Below the pieces are notes generated by a model. That model saw only the letters and a list, made by a program, of their open reading frames with translations, searched no databases and was not told where the DNA came from. DNA of 64,000 bases from Penium margaritaceum (lineage: Eukaryota; Streptophyta; Zygnematophyceae; Desmidiales; Peniaceae): assembly GCA_023375785.1 (NCBI GenBank), contig SZWC01002387.1:135220-199219 (forward strand), in the 5' to 3' direction. The first letter of the stretch is position 1. Every line of letters starts with the position of its first letter. This document shows, piece by piece, positions 22,000-32,415 of the stretch. The translations under genes were made by a program, and so were the position numbers.

Positions 22000-23660
22000 G
22001 GGGCCTAGGACCAACGTCACCATCTGATGTTAGCTTAAGGTGTGTTGTTGCGCCACGTACTGTGTGGCATAGGATACCGCAGGGCTCGCATACCCGGGTG
22101 GAACAAAATATGCTTGCTAAAACTGCTGCTGTTGCTACTATGGCGGGTGCAGCTACTGCTACGTCAGCTATGTCAACGGCTGAAGTACCGCTAGCTGTTG
22201 TGTCAGCATTTTGAGCTACTGGCGCAAAGCGGTGAGTGGATCTGTCGAGCCAGCATGACCAACGACAGAGCCTACGGTGTGTTGTTGCTGTTGCTACTAC
22301 TGCCGCTACTGTTGCTGCTGCTGTTGTGGCTGCTGTTGGTGTTGCCACGGCTGGTGCTGTTGCTGATACTGTACTTATTGCTGTTGCAGCAAGGGCAGGT
22401 CCTCAGAATGTTCTGCTGTAACTGCTACAATTGTTGTAGGAAAGGGGGCCCTCCAATAGAGGAGGCCCCTCTCCATTCTCTTCCATGGTGTCCTTTGCTT
22501 TCCCTCCTTGTTTTTATTTGTGTTGCTGATGTCAACAGTGACGTTAGCCTAGGATGGCTAAAATCAGTAACTGCTGTTGCGTTATCTACAAGGTTGTTGT
22601 TATAGGTTTTTTTGTGTGCTGATGTCAGCAGTGATGTGAGCTGAGTATGGCTGACGTCAACAACCACTGTCGTGCTGTTGGTGCAGCCATTGCTACATCA
22701 GTTGCAGAACAGTTGCTGCTGTTATTGTTGCTACTACCGCTACTGTTGGTGTTGTTGCTGTTGTTGTAGGAAATGTTGCTCCTATTGCTAACACTACTGT
22801 AGTAGCTGTTGCTGCTGCTGACGTTGGTACTGCTGCTATTGCTGTTGTTGCCGTTGTTAAAACTGCTAACATTGCTGCTACTAAGTTGTTGCATGCTGAT
22901 GGTACTATTGGAGCTGCTGCAGCGGCTGTGGCAGCTACTGTTGCTTTAGTAGGGCTATCTGCAGGGATGGGGGGTTTTTTGTGTTGTTTTTTCTTTTTTC
23001 CTTTTCGGTGGTCCCTGCTCGCTGCGCGCTGGGAGCTACGAGCAACAAGCTCATTGCTCGCTGCTCGCTGGGAATTATGAGCATCAAGCTCGTTGTTCAT
23101 TGCTCAACAGGAGCTTTTGCTGCTGTTGCTGGCGGTAGCTGCTACAGCTGCTGTTGGCTACTGCTGGCTGCTACTTGCTGCTGTTGCATTTGTTGCCAGC
23201 TGCAGCTGCTCGCTACTACTGCACATTGCTGCCATTGCTGCCTGCTGCTACTTCCCGTTGCTGCTGCTACTGTTGGCTGTTGTTGCTACTCGGTGCTGTT
23301 GCAAGTTGCTGATACTACAGGCTGCTGCCGTGATTGCTCATGCTTGCTACGTGCTGATGCTACTGCTGCCACACTAGCAGCAACGCAGTCACTTTCTTGG
23401 TGTCGTTGCCATGCGTGTCGATGCTGCTCCAGCGTTGGTTCTGCGTGCTGGCCGTGCGTCCACCAACGCTACCACCGTCGTCGTGTGAGTGCTGCTGAAG
23501 TAAACTCGGTAGCATCTCCCCTGCGTTGGGAGCATTTTGCAACGCCACCCGGTGGGTCAATGTTGCTGAAAAATCTGGTAGCATTTCCTCTGCACGAGCA
23601 CGTTCTGGGGACCGCTAGCATTGACTGACCTCTTCGTCGGTGTTCCGCTGCTTCTACTAG
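22000..23660 (-). other. Element B 5' leader with CAG/CAA-rich tracts
   Basis: It lies between the primer site and gag. It is dominated by CTG/GTT triplets on the plus strand (CAG/CAA in the element's sense). It includes two related blocks at 22523-22670 with the motif TGACATCAGCA or TGACGTCAGC in element sense, also seen in the leaders of E and G. Frames here are low-complexity and are not called as genes. Confidence 0.7.
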
Positions 23661-23666
23661 GCTCTA

Positions 23667-23678
23667 CCTCTGATACCA
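23667..23678 (-). promoter_or_regulatory. Element B primer binding site
   Basis: It reads TGGTATCAGAGG on the minus strand, 11 of 12 bases matching the initiator tRNA-Met primer site, and abuts the right LTR. Confidence 0.82.
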
Positions 23679-24524
23679 AGCTACAAAACTCCTATAGCAG
23701 CAGGTTGGGACTACAGCGTTGTTGATGCATCGTGCAAGAACCCCCGCTTGTTGCTTAAGCTACCCCCTCAGTCTGCTGCACCAAAGCCTAAGTCTAAGAT
23801 CTCTGGTGTTTGTAACTCAGAACTGCGCGCGCCAGAGTTAGCGCCAGAAAACAGCTGAAAACTTGAAATGATTGATTAAGAACTGAGAATGAACAACAAT
23901 GGGAGACCACTCCAAATTCTAGCTCCTCCCCCAGCTCTGTAGAGCTTATTACTCAGTTTCTAAGCCAATTAGAAAATAGACCTATGTTCTGGCAGGCGGG
24001 GTTTTCTCGATGAGCTCTGCCAGACGACCGATAGCCCAAAACCTAGGCATCGTTTGTTTTTCCTGAAAAGTGGACCATACCATAATAAGCACATTGCAAA
24101 CGCAGTCGTGCGGTCAGAATCAGCTAGAAAAGTAACACTGAGGAGTTACAGCTTCTCAAACCCAGGCAGCGTCTATGCTAATCCCCGGTGCCAACAGTGC
24201 GCGAAAATCATGAAAGTTGGCCCCTAGGCATAACACGGTGCTGTGAAAGCAACAATGCAGTAAGACACGGCGCTTGAAGGATGCAGACAGCATATGCAAT
24301 GGCACTGACTGCTGGCGGCACGACTGCCGAGGAGGTCTGCCGATGGAGCTGAGCACGTTGGAGGGAGGAGGCTCTAGCGAATTGCGTGTGGGCCTCAGCG
24401 TGCGTTGGCTCCACCAGACAACACTCTAGCAGCGTCGTGTCTCGCCGTCAGTTATCTGCATGCTGATGTAGACAAGAACGGAGGATGCAAGAAAGCACAA
24501 ATGAGAGATGTGTGAAAAACCAAT
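23679..24524 (-). repeat. Element B right (5') LTR
   Basis: This is an unbroken copy of about 846 bp. Its three successive thirds match 1657-1885, 7879-8173 and 16585-16923, which reveals the nested structure of the left side. Confidence 0.88.
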
Positions 24525-24525
24525 G

Positions 24526-25006
24526 TGTTATCGGTTCGTGGACCTATTTTGGAGCGTCCGCCAACCTGCTTTGTGTGATTGTTACTTTGTGTCTTCGTAG
24601 GACACAATAAATCAGCTAAGAAAATTCAACAAGATCCAATTTTTTGTATGTACAAACTTTGATTCTCTCACAAGCTTCGGACTCGTCAACGAGACGAGCT
24701 CATTTGACCGCATCATTCTCCGGACGTGAGATGAACTAGCGATGAACCAACTTGTACCCACTCCAAGATAGATGAAGCTACATGCCGGCTTTAGTTTACA
24801 ACTTAACACAAATTTACACGTTGGATCTATGTGCTAAAGAAGAAGATCTCTTTCGGAGAACATCACATTTGAAAGCACTTTGAAAAGAAGCCAATCTTTT
24901 GAACACGATCCTAACCAAAAGAGTTGAGCTTAGAGTTACAAATTGAATGCTGGTGTTTTTACATGATTCTTTTGCTTCCTCTACACCTTAGTGCAACATT
25001 GGAACC
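24526..25006. other. Short AT-richer stretch between elements, probably host DNA
   Basis: No LTR, primer site or element domain is visible, and no convincing gene. The composition is clearly more AT-rich than the flanking elements. Its left edge is the end of element B and its right edge is the start of element II. Confidence 0.5.
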
Positions 25007-25690
25007 CAAGAAACTTCCTGGAACCTTCCTAACTACTTGCCACTTAGTTAAGTGTCAGCGCTAAGTCAGTGTGTGATGACAGTCACAAGTCATGCAGGAA
25101 ACTGCAAGGGTTTGGGTAGGGACACGTACAAAGTGTTAGGAAGCTCAAATAAAACAAAATTGCTGAGAGAGATGAAAACTGACAAGCACACAACAGAAAT
25201 AGCTGTTGCGGCGCACGGCGGGTGACGCACGTGACGCGACATTCTGAGTTTGTCCTAAAACTGGCCCAAAAACCACTGTTTTGGCCGTAGGTATGCGCAC
25301 AGTTATGCAAACGCAACACCCTCTAAACCTAGATATGCAAAATCTCGAGCCGGACGATACCTTTGGTCACATGCACAAGTCTGGCATCCATCGGTGGACA
25401 GACAATGCAAAACATGCAAATCTAGCTCGAGAGCCTGTCCATCGACAAAACCCTAGCGTCTGTAGAAAAACTACAAAGGACTCCGGCAAGTACCTGGGAT
25501 GTCGTGGCACTTATGTGGCAGCTGTTGTGCATGGAGCCACCGATCGTCGATGCTCTGGCACCAGCTACCTCCGCATCAAAGATCATGATGCTGTGCTCTC
25601 CAGTACTGCTGCTACACACCACCAGTACGGGCTATATGGGTAATCACTATGGTTGTCGCTCGTGACGGGTGAAAGCCACACAAACCAACA
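25007..25690 (-). repeat. Element II left (3') LTR
   Basis: It is homologous to 30264-30974. From about 25007 to 25590 it resembles the reverse complement of the E/F/G LTRs. The last 100 bp or so (CACACCACCAGTACGGG to GAAAGCCACACAAACCAACA) resemble element I instead. Confidence 0.85.
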
Positions 25691-25862
25691 ATCCTCCTGG
25701 CTGACACGGCGGTCACTACAACGATGACTGAGTGAAGGTAGGGAGGGATCACTTACAAAACCAACCATGGAAAGAACCAATCAAGCACACTCACATAGGT
25801 GCCTCCCTCTCCCTGTAGAAAGACTACGCTCACTGTCTGTCGTAAACACCTACCACATTACA

Positions 25863-26120
25863 CGGTCTCCTCATGACAGTAGTGCACCCCACCAAGTGCC
25901 CGGTTCTCGACCATGGATGAAGAAAATGGCATACCCATGTGCCAAACACCATGCAAGGAGTATAGACTAACAAGATCTCCTCGTGATCCCGGAAGATTTC
26001 TGCGGGTCTCCGGGTCTCGACCACACCTGCTCGCATGCATGGAGCATACATAACACGTGGAGGCAATGGGTCTCCATGTCACACTAGTACAACTCACCAA
26101 GTGTGCGAGTCTCGACCAGC
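25863..26120 (-). repeat. Three sub-LTR copies of the ~50-bp family motif, element II
   Basis: Copies start near 25863, 25975 and 26068, each from a TCTCCTCRTGA-like block to GGGTCTCGACC or GAGTCTCGACC. Position and spacing mirror those in element I. Confidence 0.7.
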
Positions 26121-26463
26121 ATAACCTCGACCTGAGCATCGTGCCACCCAAAGTAACCACGCTGTCCTCATAATGGTGTCAGGCCAAAGCCCACACACCA
26201 ACACTCCCCCTACACTGAAGAGGCTGATAGCACGAGTAAAACTGATGGCTTCTCCCGACACAATCCCTGAGGAGGGTGCACGGCTCCCCCATAGCCACAT
26301 ACCCCTGCACAACAATAGTAAGGGTGACAACTATGCTGGTCGGATGTGCTCGCACATAGCCTCACCCTTGAGCACCGTTGTCACTGTCGGCGTCGTTGCT
26401 ATCGTTGTCGTCACTGTCATCATTGTCGCTACCGTCGCCGTCGTTGTCATCGTCGTCGCTGTC

Positions 26464-26922
26464 CTAGTCGTCATTGTTGTCGTCACCTGCTGATCTGACT
26501 TGTGTAGCATTGAGGGCCTCTTCCAACCGCATCACTTGATGTATGCCTCCCAACTGTAAAGCTACACCTTGCCATGCGGTCTTCGCAGCGTCAAGATGTG
26601 AGTACAGCTCGTCGAGCTCTGCTGCGGAAACCGGGCAGCCGTCGGCATCCGCGACATGCAGATGGTCAGTCGCGGAACGAACCTGAAGGTGGACCTCCGT
26701 CACGTGTACGTCGGTGCGAGCCACGGCTTCCTCCAACCTTGCGGCCTCTTCCCGTAGGAAGGAGTGCAGCTTTACATGCTTGTTACACCATTCGACATCC
26801 CTCCACGTTAGTTGTCGACTCAGGTGTTTCCTGGCAAAGAGCTGTTGGAAGGGTGTGGGCACCAGACAATGAGTCGCAACGTAAATCATGTGGGTTTGTA
26901 GGTACGGCTGCTGCGAAGGCAC
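26464..26922 (-). pseudogene. Element II helical internal protein region (unrecognised)
   Basis: The minus-strand product has long helical stretches (FLREEAARLEEAVARTDVHV, then AAELDELYSHLDAAKTAW) with a heptad-like pattern, and an acidic end. A second helical piece lies at 27086-27271. No named family is recognised. Element I has a helical section in the matching region. I infer a structural gag-like role in a fossil element. Confidence 0.45.
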
Positions 26923-28007
26923 CTGCTGCTATTGATTCACCTGTTGCTCGGCCGTCAGCTGTTGACCGGACGTTGGCATGTGTAGGTACATCTGCATTCG
27001 CGGCGTTGTCATGGTCATTGAAGATGTGCTCAGTGCCGTGGTTCATCTCCCGACCCCTGGTGCGTAGCCCATCATCCACTTGCTCCTAGAGGTCCGCATA
27101 TCCGAGACGTGCATCCTGCACAGACCACTGAGCTGACTCGAGACGCCTGTGTACATTATCCACACACTCCTCGTCAGCCCGTTGTGTTGGAACATCCGCG
27201 GTGTGACATCGGCTGCTGGCCTCCCAGAGCTCTACCATGAGACTTTGCACGTGCGCCTCCACTCCAGGCACGGCTGCCCCTGAGCGTCCATCGCGGAGCG
27301 CAGGTGCTTGGTCACAGGAACTACAACTGTGTTTTTTGTTGGAACCGCCATGGTGTCAAGGAGGCTGGTCAAGGCAGCCATGAGCCGGAGGTCTATAGCT
27401 CACCTTGCGTCCTCCACCGTGGCTTCTACAAGCTTATCAGCCGCTATCGACGTGTCACACACATGGACATCTGCCGTCCTACAGGGGCCATCCTTCGCTC
27501 GTGCTGCGGTTGCTACAAACATGGCAACAAAGAGGGCCCCTTCATCTTTCACCGACTCTATGTCTGACCAATCCCCCATCTACAACTCGTCGTCCTTACA
27601 AGGGACGTCTTCCCCTCCTGGCAGTCGGTCACATGCTCCCGTCGTCCAGTACTATCCGGCGCATTAATCATATGATGTCCTGTGGTCGATGACGGATGCT
27701 CCATCCCCCCTACGGCCGTCAGACTAGTGGAAACCAAGAGGGAGCGGCGCACCAACCCAGCAATCAGTGACAAGGGAGCAGACACTACTGCAACTCTTGC
27801 CACTGCTATAGTAGCTCTGATCGTCCCGACCGTCGTCAGGGTGTCAACGGCCTTTGCTGCCTCCCTGACTCCCTCCACCACATTGGCTGCAATCTCCAAC
27901 TTGATCTATGAAGCTAGCTTAGTGCCAGACAACTCTTCCTCTGATAAACAGTCCTCCTCCACAGCGGGAGCGTCTTTCCCCTCAAGATCCATCGCCAACT
28001 GAGTGTG

Positions 28008-28740
28008 TCATGTGCCTCCGTCTGCTGCTTCAGTCCTCAGCTCCATGGTAGTGATCGGCGGACACTCCATCCCCTCCACAACCAACACACTAGCAGAAGG
28101 TGAAAGGGGGTGATTCAATCCCGGAACTGGGGACGAGGGAGTTGGCTCCTTCGCAACGTCCGTCAGTGTTACTGCTGATGTTGGCACTACTGCTACTGCT
28201 GCTGGTACTAGTGCTAATCCCTGGGCACATCTAGCCAATCGTACCACCTGCTGGTGCGCACAAGGAGTGTGTGCATGAGGGGTGCCGGCAGAAGGGACGG
28301 ATAAGAGAGGGACAGGGTCAGAGGTCAGGATGACTCCGATTGCCTCCAGGACTGAGCAGAGGGTGTCAGACCAGGACATGAGGTCAGGTGCCAAGACATC
28401 CGCAGGCAATGTCTCAGACGCCGGCGAGGACAATGAGGACAAAGAGGTGGGAGTCTGCACTGACATGGTGGCGATGGACATCTCAGGGACAACATGGTCT
28501 GTGAGTTGTTGCACCATGGCCTTTAGGCTCTAGATCTCGGCGTACAATACTGCCATGGCTCCACTGAGAGGTGCCGTGGTATTGGCCGGCAGTCTCTCTG
28601 AGTTGGATGGTGAGGAAGAAGGGCAGGACCATATCCAGGACGGTTGCCACCCGGCAGGGCGCTGACGACACTGGCGCCAGCCATGGCGCAGATCGCCATA
28701 GTAATAGCAGGCAAAGCCATTAGATGCCTCAGGCATGTGC
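28008..28740 (-). pseudogene. Element II gag-like region with zinc-knuckle-like motif
   Basis: It contains FACYYYGDLRHGWRQC, then a Trp/Pro-rich part, then VLYAEI and MVQQLTDHVV, then a Ser/Thr/Pro/Val-rich tail. The order and key residues match 5436-5960 of element I, including Tyr at the second metal-ligand position. Confidence 0.6.
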
Positions 28741-29394
28741 CACGACTGTAAATGTCGTTATGGACGCGGCCCTTGCCATGCATGCAGTGGCGGTGCCAAC
28801 CACAGCGCCGGCTGCGCTCCCTACCACGCCAATCTGCTCATCCCCAGAGCTTGGCGTGGGTGAGTGTACAAGGCACTTGCTCTAGCTGGCGATCAAAGAA
28901 ATCTCTCAAACGTGTTACGACGCTATCACGAGGACGGAAACCACCACGTTGGTAGTGCACTGCTGTGCATCTGCTACGCGATTGCTATGCTGCTATCACG
29001 TGGCGAACGTGATATGCAATCTCAAGTCGCCTTTGGTGCTACTGCTGTTGTCGCTGCCGCCTACGGCCGCCGTCAACGCCGACAGCGGTGGTCCCTGCCA
29101 TACTTTCGGTAGCTGGTAATGTTGGTGGTGGTGCCGCTGCGACTGTTGTTGCTGCTACTACACTGGTCACCGTCGCAAACCGATGGCTGTGACCCCCGGC
29201 CACCTCTTTACTGCTGATCCTGCTTACATCACATATCACGCGATTCTTGTTGCTGTTACAATCGATGTCTCTGATTATTTTTGGATTCACCAAACGCTCC
29301 GTGCCAGTGGAGTTACCCTTCTTGGGATCTTTCTCGAGTGCCCCACTCAACGACCCCCCCTTCCTCTTCTTTCGTTTTTGTTATCTTGCTCGAC

Positions 29395-30240
29395 CCTCGC
29401 CTCGAGCGAGCTTGTTGAGTGAGCTCGCTCAGCGAGCTAGATTGTAGTGCGACGCTGCAAGGTAGCTTTGCATTGCAAACAAACAGGAGCAGGGGCCGCT
29501 ACCGCTGCCACTGCCCCTGCTGCGTGCGCTGCTCCTGTTGTTGCTGTGCGTGTGTGCAGCTACGGCCGCTATCATCGTTGTTGCTTCTGCTGCTATGCGA
29601 TGCTGTTGTGGCAATTGTGAGGCAGTGCTGAGCACTACTACAACGCGTTGTTGTTGCATGGTACTGTGGCTGCTGCCCTCTGCCACTGCTGGTGCAGTTG
29701 CTAGCTACCACCGCTAGTGCTGCTACTGCTATTGTTGCTACTGAGGCTGTTGCCCTCCGTCGCTACAGCTCCAATTGCTAGCTGCCGCCGTTGCTGCTGC
29801 GACTGCTACTGTGGCAGCTTGTTGCCACCACTATAGCATCAGCTGCTCACCGCCGCTTCTGTTGCTGCTGCTTCTGCTACTAATGTGGCTGCTTCCCACC
29901 ACCATTACTACTGTAGCTATTTGCTACTACGGCTGCTGCTGAGGCTAGTCCCCTCTACTGCTACTCCTACAGCTGCTTGCCACTACCGCCGTTGCTATGT
30001 CTGCTGGTGTGGCTGTTGCCCTCTGTTGCTACTGCTGCAGCTGCTCGCCACCGCCGTTGCTACTGCTGCTACAATTGCTGTTCCTTATAGCTACCACGGC
30101 TGTCTCCGTTGCCTCCACCGCTCCGCTGCAACGTAGTAATGGTGGGTCCCTCTACGATCTGCTGCTGCTGCTATGGGTGGTTGCCCTACTGCCACTCACT
30201 GCTACTGCTGTTGCATCTCTGCTGCACAGCAAAACAAGTT
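29395..30240 (-). other. Element II 5' leader, GAGC block and CAG/CAA-rich tract
   Basis: A short GAGC/GCTC self-complementary block (29395-29450) is followed by about 750 bp dominated by CTG/GTT triplets on the plus strand (CAG/CAA in the element's sense). It lies between gag and the primer site, as in the other elements of the window. Confidence 0.7.
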
Positions 30241-30251
30241 GTGGCTCGTTT

Positions 30252-30263
30252 TCTCTTATACCA
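30252..30263 (-). promoter_or_regulatory. Element II primer binding site
   Basis: The minus strand reads TGGTATAAGAGA, close to the initiator-Met site and nearly identical to that of element I (TGGTATAAGAGC). It abuts the right LTR at its terminal TG. Confidence 0.75.
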
Positions 30264-30974
30264 TGAGAAACTTCCTAGAACCTTCCTAACCGCTTGCTAC
30301 TTAACAAAGCGTTGGCACTGAGTCATTGTGTGATGAAAGTCACAAGTCATGCACAAAACTGTAAGGGTCTGGGTAGGGACACGGACAAAGTTTCAGGAAG
30401 CTCAAACTGAGCATTATTGTAGAGAGATATGACAAGTGACAAGCACAAAACATGAATAGCTATTGCGGCACACGGCGGGTGACACCCGCGATAGTGTCAG
30501 TTTGTCCTAAAATCAGCCCAAAACCATTGTTTTGGACGTAACTCTGTGCACAGTTATGCAAACGCAACACCGTCTAAACCTAGAGATGTAAAATCTTGAG
30601 CCGGACGCTACATGTTTTGCATTGTCTGTCCTCCGATCGATACCACACAAGTGTGGTATCGATCGGAGGACAGACAATGCAAAACATGAAAATTGGGCTC
30701 GAGAGCTAGTCCGCCGAGAAAACTCTAGCGTCTGCAGAAAAACCGCAAAGGACCTCGGCAAGCACCCGGGATGTCGTGGCAGCTGTCTGGTAGCTGTCTG
30801 GCAGTTGCTGGTGCATGGAGCCACCACTCATCGGTGCTGGGGTGCCAGCTGCATCCGCATCAGTTATCATGTCACCGTGCTCTCTAGTATTGCTGCTCCA
30901 CACCACCAGTACGGGGTACACGCGTAATGACCATGGTCGTCGCTCGTGACGGGTGGAAGCCACACAAATGAACA
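30264..30974 (-). repeat. Element II right (5') LTR
   Basis: This is the partner of 25007-25690. It differs mainly by a 78-bp palindrome at 30611-30688. Confidence 0.85.
30611..30688. repeat. 78-bp near-perfect palindrome in the element II LTR
   Basis: Two 38-base arms (30611-30648 and 30651-30688) are exact reverse complements around the two bases AA. The right arm corresponds to LTR sequence present once in the left LTR (25390-25412, GGACAGACAATGCAAAACATG). The left arm is an inverted copy of it. Confidence 0.97.
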
Positions 30975-31628
30975 GAGCCTTGTATTTCATCCTATGTCCA
31001 TTGTTCCTTTTTGTGACCAAATTTCGAACATATCTTTCTTTGCTTACAAAACGTAATGTTTTTGGTCCATGAAACACAGGGGGCATCATATATGTCCACT
31101 TTGATATTGTAGGAGCATGTACAGACATTTATGGTGACCCCCAGCCTTTGTTGATGCACACGCAGGCCCGTGAGGTTGTCGAGGATGCGCCGATTTTGGA
31201 GGACGTGCCGAGCGCCGAGCATGATGTACTTGAGGAACTATTTGTAGAAGCCATTTTTCAAGTCTGCCTGTGGTGTAGCTTTGTGTGTGAGACCACTGTG
31301 ATGTTGTTCCAGGTTGTAACTAGTAGTTAGTGGGTTGGCTACAGCACCCGGGTTCAGCCCAAGTGCAAGAGGGTGAAACACACACACAAGCAGGTTGTGG
31401 AAAAATGTGAAGGTTCGTGATCGAGCACTCTTTGAGGAGCAATGAGAAAGCTTGTCAAAAGCTTTCTGGTCACTTGCCCGCTACTCTCACTTGTTATTCG
31501 CCACTGTCAACTCTCATGAGATCTTGGATTTTTCCGCTCATGGGATGCGGACTTTACTTGTCCCTCCCCTCTTCCCTCATTCACAGTAGGAAGGAGTGTC
31601 TATGAGAGTGGCGTGTTGCATCCTCTAG
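30975..31628 (+). other. Unresolved stretch ending in the 5' LTR of element C
   Basis: The right end is the inner edge of an LTR, because a perfect primer site follows. I could not fix the LTR start; a TGTTG at 31302 is a candidate. A frame at 31070-31330 (IYVHFDIVGACTDIYGDPQP, then an acidic EVVEDAPILEDVPSAEHDVL stretch) has an AG before it and normal-looking codons, so it might be a host exon, but I recognise no family. A weak resemblance to 41648-42160 suggests a shared LTR family. Confidence 0.35.
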
Positions 31629-31640
31629 TGGTATCAGAGC
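31629..31640 (+). promoter_or_regulatory. Element C primer binding site
   Basis: TGGTATCAGAGC, an exact match to the initiator tRNA-Met primer site on the plus strand. Confidence 0.88.
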
Positions 31641-32029
31641 AAGGAAAGTGTTCCCTCACTCTTTGCAAAGGGAAGACAGGAGTGTGCGAGGGTGGCCGCG
31701 ATGACCATTGCCTCTACATTGCTAGTAGGAACAGCCAAGGCCGCTAAATTGGCAGATGGTGCTGCTATAGCAGCCCGCAGCACAGCACGCAGCGAGCCAC
31801 AGCTACGGTCCAATTCGTGGCAGCCGCAGCAGGATTGCGCAATCCACAATCCAGGAGGTTGTCATCCCCCAACTGCAACCAGCCCGCTACGACTGCAACA
31901 GGATTAGCAACATATCAGTTTGCCACACAGCAACACAGGAAGGCGGCAACAGCAGCGCTGAAATCTAGGCAAAGGCCTGCATCATGTTTTGCAGCCACCT
32001 GACTGCGTCTTCATCACAAGGCCGCAGCC

Positions 32030-32415
32030 GCTGGTCTGTGATCCGAGCAGAAGCTGCAGCCGCTGAACTGCGACCTGAGAAGAAGTTGCAACTGTTGGGC
32101 TCTGACCTGGGAAGAAGCCACAGCTGTTGGGCTGCGACCTGAGAAGAAGCCGCAGCCGGTGGGCTGCAACCTGAGAAGAAGCTGCAGCCTGTGGGCTGCG
32201 ACCTGCAAAGATGCCGTAGCCATTGGGCTGCAACGTGAGAAGAAGCCGCAGCTGATGGGCTGCGACATGAGAAGGAGGTGCAGCCGCTGGGTTGTGACAT
32301 GAGAAGGAGGTGCAGCCAGTGGGCTGCAACGTGATAAGGAGGTGCTGCCGTTGGGCTGCAACAACAGCGACCATCACGGCTGCAGCTGCTGGGTTGCGAC
32401 CTAAGGATTGGCCGT
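32030..32415. repeat. 32-bp minisatellite in the leader of element C
   Basis: About twelve copies of a unit such as GGGCTGCGACCTGAGAAG plus AAGCCGCAGCCGGT, most exactly 32 bases apart. Because 32 is not a multiple of three, the repeat cycles through all frames, which produces long overlapping open frames on the minus strand that are not genes. Confidence 0.9.

Larger units (their letters stand above)
1657..24525 (-). mobile_element. Element B: Ty1/copia LTR retrotransposon, split by two nested elements
   Basis: B reads on the minus strand. Its 5' LTR is on the right (23679-24524), followed by a primer site (23667-23678), a CTG/GTT-rich leader (about 22000-23660), gag, a CCHC knuckle, then protease, integrase, RT and RNase H down to about 17005, and a 3' LTR on the left. 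That left LTR is in three pieces because elements I and A inserted into it. Once they are discounted, the pieces add up to about 860 bp against 846 bp for the right LTR. B is about 8.5 kb of its own sequence, broken in many places, and older than both insertions. Confidence 0.88.
25007..30974 (-). mobile_element. Element II: second copy of the 6-kb pol-less LTR family
   Basis: It has LTRs at 25007-25690 and 30264-30974, a primer site at 30252-30263, minus orientation, and near-matching 5-bp flanks (GAACC and GAGCC). Its length of about 5.97 kb is almost that of element I (5.99 kb). The interior lacks protease, integrase, RT and RNase H. It carries a gag-like region with the same knuckle variant as element I, a helical protein region, and copies of the same sub-LTR motif. 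Most of its LTR resembles elements E-H and not I. Broken. Confidence 0.85.

Noticed and set aside
22198-23628. Leucine/cysteine-rich membrane-like proteins on the plus strand of the B leader
   Set aside because: CTG/GTT triplet tracts give Leu/Cys/Val-rich translations that mimic membrane segments. The same happens in the leaders of C, E, G, H and II.
26173-26493. Val-rich membrane protein
   Set aside because: It comes from a GTCGTC-type low-complexity tract opposite the acidic end of the element II protein region.
31629-31640. tRNA gene signal
   Set aside because: The initiator-Met match is only the 12-base primer site of an LTR element. No cloverleaf surrounds it here or at the other primer sites.
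31965-32377. Three overlapping minus-strand proteins rich in Ser, Ala and Gln
   Set aside because: They are frame copies of one 32-bp tandem repeat.
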